64,000 bases of DNA from Paenibacillus sacheonensis (lineage in GTDB: Bacteria > Bacillota > Bacilli > Paenibacillales > Paenibacillaceae), in contig NZ_JAAAMU010000001.1 in the NCBI RefSeq assembly GCF_009909195.1, forward strand, positions 434,001-498,000. The letters run 5' to 3'. The translations under genes and the position numbers were made by a program. Every line of letters starts with the position of its first letter. The stretch's first letter is position 1. Below, one piece after another: positions 35,986 to 45,192 of this stretch. Under the pieces are notes generated by a model that was not told the origin of the DNA, made no database searches, and saw nothing but the letters and a program-made list of their open reading frames with translations.

Positions 35986-37949
35986 ATCTGCTCGAGCTGT
36001 CCTTGAAGAACGTCCGCCGCAGCTTCGGCCTGTATACGATCTACGGGATTTCCATGTTAATCGGGATCATGATTTTCTTCTCGTTCTCGTCGGTCATGTA
36101 TAACGATGATATCTTGGATGCGCTGAAGAATATCCAAAACTTCGATGCCGGCTTCCTCATTGCCTCCGCCGTCATCGTGTCCTTCATTCTCTTGTTCGTT
36201 CTCTACGCCAACTCCTTCTTCATCCGCCAGCGGAAAAAGGAGCTCGGCCTGTATATGCTGTACGGCATGAACGAGCGCCATCTGCTGTCGATGCTGTTCT
36301 ACGAGACGCTTGCCATCGGCGCGGTCGCGCTGGTCATCGGGGGGCTGCTGGGCGGCTTGCTGTCCAAGGTCTTCGGCGCGCTGCTCATGAATCTGATGAA
36401 GTACGATCAAGTCGTGTCGCTGGACTTTCCGGTGCGGGCGATCATCGCTTCGGTCATCGTATTCGTCGTGCTGCACGTCGCCGTCAGCATCCAGAGCTAC
36501 CTGTTAGTGACGCGGGTGCAGCTTATTGACCTGTTCCGAGCGAAAGAGCAGCAGGAGAAGCCGATCCGGACCTCGGCAGCGCTCGCGATTCTCGGTTTCT
36601 TCCTGCTCGGATCCGCGCTCGCGATGATCGGAGGCGGAAAGCAGTCCGCGTTCTGGACGGATTACTCCGGCGTCTCCTTGATCTATTGCGCGATCGGCAT
36701 CATCGGCGGCACGTACTTGTTCTTCCGGCAGTTCGCCGGCTGGCTGCTGCAGGTATGGAGCCGCACAAGAGGCTACCTGAGCGGCAATACGACGCTATGG
36801 ACGTCCGCGATCCGGTTCCAAATTCGCGGCAATACGCTGAATCTCACGTTTATCTCCCTGTTCAGCACGATGCTTGTCCTGCTCGTGTGCTTCGTGTCCA
36901 TCAACTATTCCGTTCAATTCGAAGCGGTCGGCCGCAACCTGCCGAACGATATCGCCTACGAATCGAAGAGCGCGGCCGTGGATGCCGAGGTCAAGCAGGC
37001 CATCCAGGCCTCGGGACACGGGATCGAAGGCAGCTATTCCCTGAAGCTGCTGCGCGCGAAGGCGGTGACCGATCCTGTAGTCGCCTTCGAGAATCCCGAA
37101 TATTTCTCCCCTGGAATCCTGCTCGCGTCGGCCTCGGATTATAATGCGTTCGTTCAGCGGCGCGGCGACGATCAACAGGTTCGCCTCGCCGGAGACGCGG
37201 CGGTGTCGCTGTCGCAGGGCATGGATGTCCCGCTGCCGGTGGCAGGCTCGGGAACGGACTTCGCGATCCGCACTGGTTCCTCGCAGAAGGTATTCAAACT
37301 GGTGGAGAAGAAGGACTACGCGCTGCTTGGCTGGTCGTCCGATCCCGTCCTGTCCATGAATAAGAAGGCCGCGGTGCTCATCATATCCGATGACGCCTTC
37401 GCGAGCTTGAAGGCGTCGGGTACCGCTATGTCGACGTTTCAAATCTACGATATCGCCGATGCAGGCGATGCCGAATCGCTCTCGGAGCAGCTGCACGGCA
37501 TCGTGACGAAGGATCCGGAGACGTACTATTCCTCCTTCGCGGACGTGTATTCCAAGCAAATCGAAGGCTCTTCGCTGCTGTTGTTCGCAGGCGCGTTCCT
37601 GGCGCTGATCGCGCTCTTCGCGCTTGCCAGTGTGATCTATTTCAAGCAGCTGCGCGAGGCGACGGAAGCGCGCCGGCAATTCGCGATTCTCCGCAAGCTG
37701 GGCGTGGGCAGGCGGGAGATGATGAACGTCATTCGCAAGCAGCTGCTGTTCGTGTTCGCGCTGCCGCTCCTGCCGGGTCTGCTGAGCAGCTGGCTGATCA
37801 TCAAGACGTATATTTTGGATTCCGTTCAGGATTTTCCGAATTTGATCGGCATGGTATGGGGTATCATCGCGCTGTACTTCCTGATCTATGCCGGATTCTA
37901 TCTTGTTTCCACGAATCTGTACTACCGGATTGCCAATCGCACGACCTAA
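35982..37949 (+). CDS. BceB-type ABC permease with large extracellular domain
   Basis: 655 residues. FtsX-like membrane segments lie at about 18-38, 55-75, 105-140, 150-175, 200-215, 225-250, 285-310, and three at the C-terminus (about 525-650). Between helices 7 and 8 is a ~200-residue extracytoplasmic domain (about 310-520), the diagnostic feature of BceB permeases that sense or release peptide antibiotic-lipid complexes. The overlapping start couples it to the ATPase. Confidence 0.92.
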   Translation: MNLLELSLKNVRRSFGLYTIYGISMLIGIMIFFSFSSVMYNDDILDALKNIQNFDAGFLIASAVIVSFILLFVLYANSFFIRQRKKELGLYMLYGMNERHLLSMLFYETLAIGAVALVIGGLLGGLLSKVFGALLMNLMKYDQVVSLDFPVRAIIASVIVFVVLHVAVSIQSYLLVTRVQLIDLFRAKEQQEKPIRTSAALAILGFFLLGSALAMIGGGKQSAFWTDYSGVSLIYCAIGIIGGTYLFFRQFAGWLLQVWSRTRGYLSGNTTLWTSAIRFQIRGNTLNLTFISLFSTMLVLLVCFVSINYSVQFEAVGRNLPNDIAYESKSAAVDAEVKQAIQASGHGIEGSYSLKLLRAKAVTDPVVAFENPEYFSPGILLASASDYNAFVQRRGDDQQVRLAGDAAVSLSQGMDVPLPVAGSGTDFAIRTGSSQKVFKLVEKKDYALLGWSSDPVLSMNKKAAVLIISDDAFASLKASGTAMSTFQIYDIADAGDAESLSEQLHGIVTKDPETYYSSFADVYSKQIEGSSLLLFAGAFLALIALFALASVIYFKQLREATEARRQFAILRKLGVGRREMMNVIRKQLLFVFALPLLPGLLSSWLIIKTYILDSVQDFPNLIGMVWGIIALYFLIYAGFYLVSTNLYYRIANRTT

Positions 37950-37954
37950 CGATT

Positions 37955-37989
37955 ACAGCCCCGGCGACTGCATTAGTCGCCGGGGCTGT
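37955..37989. terminator. Bidirectional terminator between permease and kinase genes
   Basis: A 15-bp perfect stem ACAGCCCCGGCGACT (37955-37969 with 37975-37989) has a GCATT loop. The kinase stop codon lies at the loop edge and right arm. There is a short T run on the plus strand only. Confidence 0.75.
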
Positions 37990-39004
37990 TCGTTTCGCCG
38001 CGGGCAGGGTCGGCATGCCGCAGCGTCTCGCGATAAGGATCGTGATTCCTCGGAAAATGAATCGTCATCTCCGTAAATCGGCCGGCTTCCGAGACGCAGG
38101 TCAGATAATGGCCGAGCTTCTTCGACAGCTCCTGCGCCAAGTACAAGCCCATGCCTGTCGACTTCATATGGACGCGGCCGTTCGTTCCGGTAAAGCCCCG
38201 ATTGAAGATGCGCGGCAAATCGCGGGGCTCGATGCCGATGCCGCTGTCCCGCACGATCAGGAGCTTTTCTTGGCCGTTCGTCTGCGCCGAGATGCGGATC
38301 TCGCCGTTTGCGGGCGTGTATTTGAGGCTGTTCGACAGCAGCTGGCCGATGATGTAATGCAGCCATTTGGTATCGCTTTGCACGATCGTGGGACCGACTT
38401 CGAGCGCGAGGCGGATTTTTCGCGCGATGAACGTTTTGGACCATGACTTAATGACATGCTTAAGCAGCGGCTCGAGATCGCAGTTGACCAGATCGTAATC
38501 CTGGTTGAAATCGTCCAGCTTCGCATAATAGAGCGCCTGGTCAACGTATTGCTCGATGCGGGCGACCTGCTCCTCCAGGCTTCGCGGCTCGATCTCGGTC
38601 TGCTGCATGAGGCGGATGACGGAGATCGGCGTCTTCACTTCGTGGAACCAGGTCACGATAAAGTCGTAATATTCCTTCTGTCTCGCATGGACCTCGTTCA
38701 ACGCCCGGATATGCGCGCGCTCCATCTCTTGAACGACGCGCTGGTATGCTTCCGCTTCCAACGACAGCGGCGCGGCGTCCTCCTCGCGCATGGTGCGGAC
38801 CGCATACTCGTTCCTATAATATCGGTACCCGAAGAACGCTGCCATGAGGAGCAGCTGCAGGACGATCAGATAGACGAGGCTGTCGGTATGGAGATGGTTG
38901 CCGGGATCCGCGTACCAGATCAGCATGACCAGCCCGAAGGTCGCTGCGGAGAGCAGCATGTAGGAGCGCTCGTAGTAGAGGAAGCGGAGCAGCTTCAGCT
39001 TCAT
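37973..39004 (-). CDS. BceS-type intramembrane-sensing histidine kinase
   Basis: 343 residues. Two N-terminal membrane helices (about 15-31 and 42-60) are separated by a very short outer loop, so there is no sensor domain of its own. The H-box is FHEVKTPISVI with His121, then N-box SNSLKYTP, G1 DSGIGI and G2 GMGLYL. Such kinases receive their signal from the BceAB transporter. The ATG overlaps the response-regulator stop by 4 bp. Confidence 0.92.
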   Translation of the reverse strand: MKLKLLRFLYYERSYMLLSAATFGLVMLIWYADPGNHLHTDSLVYLIVLQLLLMAAFFGYRYYRNEYAVRTMREEDAAPLSLEAEAYQRVVQEMERAHIRALNEVHARQKEYYDFIVTWFHEVKTPISVIRLMQQTEIEPRSLEEQVARIEQYVDQALYYAKLDDFNQDYDLVNCDLEPLLKHVIKSWSKTFIARKIRLALEVGPTIVQSDTKWLHYIIGQLLSNSLKYTPANGEIRISAQTNGQEKLLIVRDSGIGIEPRDLPRIFNRGFTGTNGRVHMKSTGMGLYLAQELSKKLGHYLTCVSEAGRFTEMTIHFPRNHDPYRETLRHADPARGETNSPGD

Positions 39005-39672
39005 TCCACGATATACCCCATTCCTTTGCGCGTCGCGATGAAGGATTCCAGCCCGAGATCGGTGATTTTGCGGCGGAGGCGGTTCACGTTCACCGTCAGC
39101 GTGTTGTCGTCGATGAACTGCTCGTCATGCCATAATGCCTGCATGAGCTCGTCCCGCGATACGATGGCGCCGATCTTCCGCAGCATCACGCCCATGATGA
39201 TGAATTCGTTGCGGGTCAGCTCGATGGTACGTCCTTCGAAGTCGACGGAGGAGCTGGCGAGGTTCAACTGCAGGCCGCGGTGCCGAAGCTGCAGGCTGTC
39301 TTCCTGGTAGGTATAGTTGCGCCTCAGGAGCGCGCTTACCTTCGCCACGAGAATCTCGAGGTCGAACGGTTTCTGCACGAAATCGTCGCCGCCCATGTTG
39401 ATGGCCATGACGATGTCCATATTCTGATTGCGGGAAGAGAGGAAAATAATCGGCACGTTGGATACGGCGCGGATCTGCCGGCACCAGTAGAAGCCGTCGA
39501 ACACGGGCAAATTGATATCGAGCACGACCAGATGCGGCCGGTGATGTTCGAACTGCTGCTTCACTTGGCTGAACTCGGCCAGCTCGACGACGTCGTACTG
39601 CCATTTGCGCAGCGTATCCGCCACGATGCCGCGAATGTCCGCGTCGTCCTCCACGAGCATGATTTGGAACAC
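39001..39672 (-). CDS. BceR-type OmpR-family response regulator
   Basis: 223 residues. Receiver domain with VEDDADI, phosphoacceptor Asp52 in VVLDINLPVFDG and Lys in VQKPFDLE; C-terminal winged helix with ELTRNEFIIMGVM and TLTVNVNRLRRKI. GTG 39672 is chosen because GAAGGAGGG lies 7 nt upstream; in-frame ATG 39660 would truncate strand 1. It should activate the convergent transporter operon. Confidence 0.92.
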   Translation of the reverse strand: MFQIMLVEDDADIRGIVADTLRKWQYDVVELAEFSQVKQQFEHHRPHLVVLDINLPVFDGFYWCRQIRAVSNVPIIFLSSRNQNMDIVMAINMGGDDFVQKPFDLEILVAKVSALLRRNYTYQEDSLQLRHRGLQLNLASSSVDFEGRTIELTRNEFIIMGVMLRKIGAIVSRDELMQALWHDEQFIDDNTLTVNVNRLRRKITDLGLESFIATRKGMGYIVE

Positions 39673-39822
39673 GTATAACCCTCCTTCGGCGAATGCCTGG
39701 ATGTCCGTTCCAGTATACCATGGCGGGGGAGGAGGAGTCGCCGCTCCGCGCTTTCTGGTTACTGGTTAGGGGCACCGATAGGCCTCATGCACAAAGTGTG
39801 CTTCGCGGGCCAAAAGCGCTCA

Positions 39823-39885
39823 CTGCGCCAACTTCGCCAACTTCGCCAACTGCGCCAACTGCGCCAACTGCACTAAATGCACCAA
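39823..39885. repeat. 9-bp tandem repeat upstream of the BceR-type gene
   Basis: Seven 9-bp units, CTGCGCCAA or CTTCGCCAA, ending CTGCACTAA and ATGCACCAA. Together with 35056-35127 these short-period arrays flank the four-gene Bce module on its outer sides. Confidence 0.85.
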
Positions 39886-40347
39886 GGAGCGAGTGTTTAC
39901 TGAGCTGGCATGATGAAAGTTGCAGGAAGTGCAACAATTTAGCCTGATTTCGGCTAGCAATCTGAAATTCTTGCATAAAATCCAAGAAAGTAGCGGGGAA
40001 TGGCTCGGAATGGTGTATTTTCTGCGAAAGTCTTGTATTTTGTGCAAGAATTCGTTGAACAGTGATCGCATCAAGCTTGAATTGTTGTACATTATGCAAC
40101 ATTTCATTAAACAGTAATCGATTCAGGCTAGAATTGGTGCACATTGTACAACATTCTCAGACCGGTTGCACGTGTGGACTTCGAATCTTGCATGTTCCGC
40201 CGAACAAGGCAGGAGCAGTGAAAGCAGGCTCGGACCGATTTGCTGCTTGTAGCGGACTGTTTGCTGCCTGTGATTTTAGCGCTGCAATCTGCAAGCATTC
40301 CCTTAACATTCGCCTCCGTACAAGGGGACGAGGTGTACGAATGCGTC
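39886..40347. other. Gene-free intergenic stretch with diverged repeats
   Basis: Contains A+T-richer DNA with recurring pieces such as TTGCAGGAAGTGCAACAATTTAG, two AACAGTRATCG segments, and several TTGCA/TGCAA inversions (for example TCTTGCATAAAATCCAAGAAA). The reading frames that cross it are not supported by ribosome sites. It looks like decayed intergenic repeat material. Confidence 0.5.
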
Positions 40348-41267
40348 TTAGGAGAGAGAGGCGTCGGAGGAAGAGCCTGCAAGACGCGCATGGACGCCAT
40401 CCTGCAAACATTGCAGCAGCAGGTCAAGGGACATGGGCATATAATCCGCGGTCTTCGGCAGAAGAATGCCGACGGGGATATCGACCGACTCCAGCCGTAC
40501 CGGCAGTCGGACGACGTCCGCCGGCAGCGGCGTCGATTCCAGCACCACGCCAACGGCGGGCAGCGATCGGATCATTGCGGGAATCGAGGTGATGCGGCTG
40601 ACGGTATGAACCAGCGGCAGCGTCCCGATACGAGTTAAGGCCCGTTGGACGTGCAGATGGTATAGACAGGTTTTGCCGCCGAGAATGCGGGATAGTCAAA
40701 CAGTGCCGAGACGGGCACTTCGCCGCTTCCGCCGACCGCAGCCGCAAGCGGATGATCGTCCGTCGCGATGAAGGAGGCCCGCTCGCTGCAGAGCGGCCGG
40801 AACCGCAGACCTTCAACGGCGTCAGGCTGCCCGCATATGGCGGCTTGGATGGTTTGACCGCGAATCTCGCGGGCGAGAGCATCCGTGCTGCCGATCGTGA
40901 AATGAACGCTCATCCTCAGTTTCAATGCGCTAAAGGCCTGCATGGCCGCAGGCATCACGTCATCTGCCAGCGATTCGATCAGCCCGATACGAAGCTCTCC
41001 GATCTCCTCCTCCCGCAATGCCTTCGCCTGTTCGGCGGCATACTGCCAATGCGCGATAAGACGATCCACTTCGTCGGCGTAGCGCCGGCCGGCTTCCGTC
41101 AGCTCCGCATCCCATCCTCGCTTGAACAGCTGCAAGCCTAACTCCTGCTCCAGCCGCTTGACCTGGCTCGTCACCGTAGACTGCGCATAGTTCAGCTTCG
41201 CGGCAGCGCGGGAAAACGTCCCTTCCTGCACGATCGTTCGGAAGGTCACTAATTCTTTCAAATCCAT
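40348..41267 (-). pseudogene. LysR-family regulator split by a frameshift
   Basis: The N-terminal frame (41267-40635) gives 210 residues: the LysR helix-turn-helix MDLKELVTFRTIVQEGTFS, AAAKLNYAQSTVTSQVKRLEQELG, and most of the effector domain, ending in a premature TAA after ICTSNGP. The C-terminal continuation lies in the next frame: LTRIGTLPLVHTVSRI, IRSLPAVGVVLESTPLPADVV, down to 40348. One extra base in the GGG run at about 40650 would restore a ~306-residue protein, the normal LysR length. Either a true mutation or a sequencing error. It is divergent from the tautomerase gene, its likely target. Confidence 0.8.
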
Positions 41268-41379
41268 AATCCGCGCTCATCTCCATCGGTGTTTCGATTA
41301 AGAAGTTTATTATATTCAATTATACAGATGAAGTTGATCCGCGTACAATGAAACCATGCCTACTAGAGGAGTGATGAAC

Positions 41380-41769
41380 ATGCCATTTATCCGCGTCGGT
41401 TACCTGGAAGAACATTATAATGAGGGACAGCTTGAGGCAGTCGGAAGCGTATTGATGCGGGCCCTTCAGGAGGAGTTCGATGTGCCGGACGAGGATTATT
41501 TTCAGGTCTACCACGGGCATAAAAGAGGTGAATTCCAATACAGCCGCAATTACTTGCATGTCGCGCGGGGAGACGGATTATTGATCATTCAGATTACGCT
41601 CGCTCCAGGCAGAAGCACGGAGAAGAAGCGAGGCTTCTATAAGAAGCTGGCGGCGCTTCTTCATGCGTCGTGCGGCGTGCGGGAAGAGGATGTGTTCGTC
41701 GTGCTCGTCGAGTCGGGCCTGGAGAATTGGTCGTTCGGCTGCGGTCTGGCGCAAATGATCGAACGTTAA
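41380..41769 (+). CDS. Tautomerase-family protein
   Basis: 129 residues. The start at ATG 41380 (AGAGGAGTGATGAAC upstream) is favoured because it places Pro directly after Met: MPFIRVGYLEEHY. Tautomerase-superfamily enzymes use this N-terminal Pro as catalytic base once Met is removed. At twice the 60-residue 4-OT subunit it fits the MSAD/cis-CaaD-like fused-repeat group (RNYLHVARGDGLLIIQITLAPGRSTEKKRGFYKKLA). It diverges from the LysR gene. Substrate unknown. Confidence 0.82.
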   Translation: MPFIRVGYLEEHYNEGQLEAVGSVLMRALQEEFDVPDEDYFQVYHGHKRGEFQYSRNYLHVARGDGLLIIQITLAPGRSTEKKRGFYKKLAALLHASCGVREEDVFVVLVESGLENWSFGCGLAQMIER

Positions 41770-41777
41770 CCGGGCGA

Positions 41778-41852
41778 GCACAGGGGAACGAACGTTCAAG
41801 AGCATGCGCAGGGGAACGCACGTTCAAAAGCATGCGCAGCGGAACGAGCAGC
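41778..41852. repeat. 28-bp direct repeat, 2.6 copies
   Basis: Units 41778-41805 and 41806-41833 (GCGCAGGGGAACGCACGTTC core, ending AAAGCAT or AGAGCAT) and a partial third to 41852, just beyond the tautomerase stop. Confidence 0.75.
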
Positions 41853-42487
41853 TAAGCTTGGGCTTGGTTTTCGGCAATCGCAGGACTCAAGCCCATTCGC
41901 GTTCGCATGCCTTGCAGCTGCGCGATATGGTGCCGGCCGTGCCAGGCAAACCGCTCCACCGCTTGATCGAGCGTCATTAATCCATGCGAAGGACTCGTGA
42001 ATGTCCGTTGAAACTGCTCCGCCGTCATGCGCCGAAGCAGCGCGAGGAACCGTTTATACAGCGCATCCAGCAAGAACAGCGACACTTCCGCCGGCGTATC
42101 CCGATAGTCGGCGAGTTCCGCGAAGGCGTCTTCCCGGAAGGTGCCCGCAAGCGGCGCTTCTTCCGTCAGCGCTCGTTTGAACCGGATAAAGGCGTTGAAA
42201 TCGCTGTCGGCCAAATGATGGACGACCTGCAGCGCGTTCCATCCTCCGGGGCGGTAAGGAAGCAGGAGCTGCTCCGATGTCAGCTGCCCGACCTCCGAGC
42301 GCAGCGTGCCGGCAATGCCGGCTATGTCCTGCATCCAACGCTGCCTGTCCTCCGGCCCTGGATGCGATGCGGGTACCAGGCGTCCGAGGGGGAAGCGCAT
42401 CCGCTCGAGCTCCTCTTCGCTCACGCGCTGGAATTCCGATTTGCCGCTGGCGTTAAATTGCTTATCGTTCGATGGATCGTCTGCCAT
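41852..42487 (-). CDS. DinB/YfiT-like putative metal-dependent hydrolase
   Basis: 211 residues. The four-helix DinB fold of the YfiT/BstA branch: the N-terminal RMRFPLGRLVP motif, metal-ligand histidines in LQVVHHLADSDFNAFIR and FAWHGRHHIAQLQ. Some family members act as thiol or bacillithiol transferases; the specific substrate is unknown. It is divergent from the CMD-family gene and converges on the tautomerase gene. Confidence 0.85.
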   Translation of the reverse strand: MADDPSNDKQFNASGKSEFQRVSEEELERMRFPLGRLVPASHPGPEDRQRWMQDIAGIAGTLRSEVGQLTSEQLLLPYRPGGWNALQVVHHLADSDFNAFIRFKRALTEEAPLAGTFREDAFAELADYRDTPAEVSLFLLDALYKRFLALLRRMTAEQFQRTFTSPSHGLMTLDQAVERFAWHGRHHIAQLQGMRTRMGLSPAIAENQAQA

Positions 42488-42632
42488 AATCCCGCTCCTT
42501 TTCTTGATTCGTTATTCCGCGAGCCGCATAGGCTGTCGACTAGCTTCTTCACCGCGCCGGCGAATTCCTTCCATTCGGATCCCGACTATCGTTCGGATTC
42601 CAACCATCATTCCGCTACAAGGAGGACATCAC

Positions 42633-42959
42633 ATGCACAGACGTATCCCTTCGACGGCACGAACATCATTCGGCGCAACGGCTCCAGCCTTCGTCCGCTA
42701 TACGGAAGAGGTGCTGTTCGGAGACGTATGGCGCCGGGAGACCCTTTCACTGCGGGACCGAAGCCTGATTACCTTGTCGGCGCTAGTGTCGGCGGGATTG
42801 ACCGATCAACTTCCGTACCACATGCGGCTGGCAAGCGAGGACGGATTGACCGAGGAAGAACTGGCGGAGGCCGTCACGCATTTGGCCTTTTACGCCGGTT
42901 GGCCGCGGGCTGCGTCAGCGCTGGATATCGCCAAAACCGTCTTCGGCAGGGACAAGTGA
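42633..42959 (+). CDS. Carboxymuconolactone decarboxylase (CMD) family protein
   Basis: 108 residues from ATG 42633 with AAGGAGGACATCAC upstream; the longer frame overlaps the DinB gene and is not credible. CMD fold: ETLSLRDRSLITLSALVSAGLTDQLPYHMRLA and EELAEAVTHLAFYAGWPRA. The redox Cys-x-x-Cys of AhpD is absent (LPYHM instead), so it belongs to the decarboxylase-like or unknown branch, not to AhpD-type peroxidases. Confidence 0.85.
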   Translation: MHRRIPSTARTSFGATAPAFVRYTEEVLFGDVWRRETLSLRDRSLITLSALVSAGLTDQLPYHMRLASEDGLTEEELAEAVTHLAFYAGWPRAASALDIAKTVFGRDK

Positions 42960-43061
42960 ATTAGCCATCGCCGTTAACGGAGGCGAGAATGAAGCCGGCC
43001 ATAGACGCAATGAGCGAATGCAGTCGCACGGCTTAGCTTCCAGAAAAATCCCAAAAAACAG

Positions 43062-43091
43062 TTGACAGCCCTTAACAAGAAGGCGTATGAT
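43062..43091 (+). promoter_or_regulatory. Promoter of the sulfatase/importer operon
   Basis: TTGACA (43062-43067), 18-bp spacer, TATGAT (43086-43091). The same element with the same 18-bp spacer and a matching TATSATTCAA lies before the maturase gene at 51580. The 42960-43061 stretch has no gene. Confidence 0.85.
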
Positions 43092-43220
43092 TCAATTCAT
43101 ATTAATAACCGAGTAAGTTTATGGGAATTAGATGTTATGTGAATGCAATGATTACGTCGCTTGTCGACCGGAACACCGGAGACATGCCGCAGGTATCCAT
43201 TACCTATGGCATGTCTTTTT
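43092..43220 (+). promoter_or_regulatory. Structured mRNA leader with terminator (candidate riboregulator)
   Basis: The leader of the sulfatase operon shares blocks with 51610-51724: CCGAG (43109), GGAATTAGA (43124-43132) and a 22-nt block (43166-43187) with 19 identities. That block contains hairpin CCGG-AACA-CCGG. Its 3' end GAGACATGCC is the 5' arm of a strong terminator: GACATGCC/GGCATGTC plus AGGTA/TACCT (43181-43215) followed by six T. The conserved core thus overlaps the terminator, as expression platforms do. The operon start codon follows 84 nt later. Confidence 0.7.
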
Positions 43221-43303
43221 TCGTTCCCGCATAGGGGCGGATCGGGCAATAGAAGCTTCCGCTGCGCGGCAGACGCGCAGGGGGCTGCAAAGGAGGCGGG
43301 AAA

Positions 43304-44284
43304 ATGGGCTCATCGATCATCGCTCAAAAGGAATCGAGATTCAAAACGACACAAGAAGACCGCGTGCCGAAGCTGCATTACCGGCTGCGCAAGGAGTTGT
43401 GGTGCCTAGCCTTTATCGCGCCGCAGCTGGCATTGTTTCTGTTATTCACGGCTTACCCGATCGTCATGAGCTACGTCTATGCGTTCTTCGATTGGAACGG
43501 TTACGGTCCGCTGAAGGAATTCACGGGCTTCGACAATTTCACGGAGACGCTGAAAGACCCGATATTCTGGAACGCCTTCCGCAACAGCCTGCTGTTTATG
43601 ATGTGGCTGGTTCTCGTGCAAGTGCCGCTCGCGCTTCTCGCGGCGCTGCTGATGAACGCGGAATGGCTGAAGGGCAAAATCATCTACCGAACGATCATCT
43701 TCCTCCCGGTTGTCACGACCACGGCCGTCGTCGGACTCGTCATGCGCTTCGTCTTCGGTGCCTACAAGGGGCTGTTCAATGAGATGCTGTTGAAAATTGG
43801 GCTCATCGCGCAGCCGGTCGACTGGCTGGGGTCGGTTGATACGGCGCTTCTCATCGTCGTGATCGTCGGCATCTGGAAGAGCTTCGGCATGAAAATGGTC
43901 TACTGGCTCGCGGGTATTCAATCCCTGCCGAAGGAAGTATTCGAATCGGCGCGGATCGACGGGGCTTCGTCCATTCAACTGCTCCGCTACATTACGATTC
44001 CGCTGCTGCTTCCCGTCGGCAGCGTCATCGTCTTGATGTCGGCGGTCAATGCGCTGCATGTATTCGATTTGGTGCAGACGATGACCGGCGGCGGGCCGGC
44101 GTTCAAGACCGACATGGTCGACGTTTATATTTACCGGTATGCCTTCTCGGGGAGCGGGGAAGCGCGGGTCGGCTTCGCGTCGGCGGCGGGCGTCCTGTAT
44201 GGCATCGTCGTGATGGGCATCTCGATCCTGCTGGGACTGTTCGTCCGATTGAGCGGCGGCCGGAGGAATCAGAAGCGTTTCTAA
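43304..44284 (+). CDS. ABC importer permease, MalF/UgpA type
   Basis: 326 residues, ATG 43304 with AAAGGAGGCGGG. Six predicted membrane segments and the EAA loop VFESARIDGASSIQLLRYITIP. First structural gene of an operon holding a second permease, a binding lipoprotein and two sulfatases, so the imported substrate is likely a sulfated sugar or a desulfated product. No ATPase is encoded here. Confidence 0.9.
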   Translation: MGSSIIAQKESRFKTTQEDRVPKLHYRLRKELWCLAFIAPQLALFLLFTAYPIVMSYVYAFFDWNGYGPLKEFTGFDNFTETLKDPIFWNAFRNSLLFMMWLVLVQVPLALLAALLMNAEWLKGKIIYRTIIFLPVVTTTAVVGLVMRFVFGAYKGLFNEMLLKIGLIAQPVDWLGSVDTALLIVVIVGIWKSFGMKMVYWLAGIQSLPKEVFESARIDGASSIQLLRYITIPLLLPVGSVIVLMSAVNALHVFDLVQTMTGGGPAFKTDMVDVYIYRYAFSGSGEARVGFASAAGVLYGIVVMGISILLGLFVRLSGGRRNQKRF

Positions 44285-44301
44285 TCAAAGGAGGGGGAAG
44301 C

Positions 44302-45138
44302 ATGCGGGGAACAAGATGGCGCGGTCCGAGGCTGCTGCTGCATCTCGTCTTGATCGCAGCCGGCATCGTGTGGATCTATCCGTTCATTTGGATGCTGACG
44401 GCATCGCTCAAGACGACGAATGAATATATCTCGTCGGGCATCTCGCTGCTGCCGAAGAAGCTGCAATTCGGCAATTACGAGCGGGCTTGGGAAACGGCGC
44501 ATTTCTCGGTTTATTTCTGGAATACCGTCATCGTGACGGCCTGCGTCGTGCTGATGATTCTAGCGGTGTGCGCGCTGACGGGCTATGCGGTCGGACGGTT
44601 CAGGTTCCGGGGACGAATCGCATTCGTATCGGCGGTTACCGCCACGATGTTCATGCCCAAAGGGTATACGATCATCCCGGTCTACACGCTCGTGGATTCG
44701 CTCGGGCTGAACAATTCGCTGTGGGGCGTCATTCTGGCGGAGGCCGGCGGCGGGCACGTGCTGTTCATCCTGCTGTTCGTGGCTTACTTCCGTGGTCTGC
44801 CGAAGGAGCTCGAAGAATCGGCCGACATCGACGGCAGCGGATTCTTCCGGACCTTCGCGACCATCATGCTGCCGCTGGCGAAGCCGGTCATCGCGACGAC
44901 GGCGATCATGCAGTTCATGTGGACGTGGAATGCATTCCTCATGCCGCTCGTCTTCACGCTCAGCAAGCCGGAGCTTCGGACGCTCGGGGTAGGCATGTTC
45001 CAGTTCACGGGAGAGAATACGATGGATTGGACCGGATTCGCTGCAGCGGCCAGCATCTCGCTGCTCCCGATATTGGCCGTCTACATGCTGCTGCAGCGGT
45101 ATTTTATCGAAGGGGTCGCCGGTGCCGTGAAAGGCTAG
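44302..45138 (+). CDS. ABC importer permease, MalG/UgpE type
   Basis: 278 residues, of normal family length, in contrast to the enlarged permease at 6563-7879. Six membrane segments, EAA loop LEESADIDGSGFFRTFATIMLP. GGAGGGGGAAGC precedes ATG 44302, 17 bp after the first permease. Confidence 0.9.
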   Translation: MRGTRWRGPRLLLHLVLIAAGIVWIYPFIWMLTASLKTTNEYISSGISLLPKKLQFGNYERAWETAHFSVYFWNTVIVTACVVLMILAVCALTGYAVGRFRFRGRIAFVSAVTATMFMPKGYTIIPVYTLVDSLGLNNSLWGVILAEAGGGHVLFILLFVAYFRGLPKELEESADIDGSGFFRTFATIMLPLAKPVIATTAIMQFMWTWNAFLMPLVFTLSKPELRTLGVGMFQFTGENTMDWTGFAAAASISLLPILAVYMLLQRYFIEGVAGAVKG

Positions 45139-45192
45139 CCAGCTGACAGGAAGCCAGGAATTGAATGTTAATTATGAGGAGGAGTTCGGGTC

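Noticed and set aside
43132-43303. Cys-containing leader peptide (MLCECNDYVAC) in the sulfatase leader
   Set aside because: The homologous maturase leader has no matching ORF, there is no ribosome site, and the frame runs on through the terminator into the permease gene.
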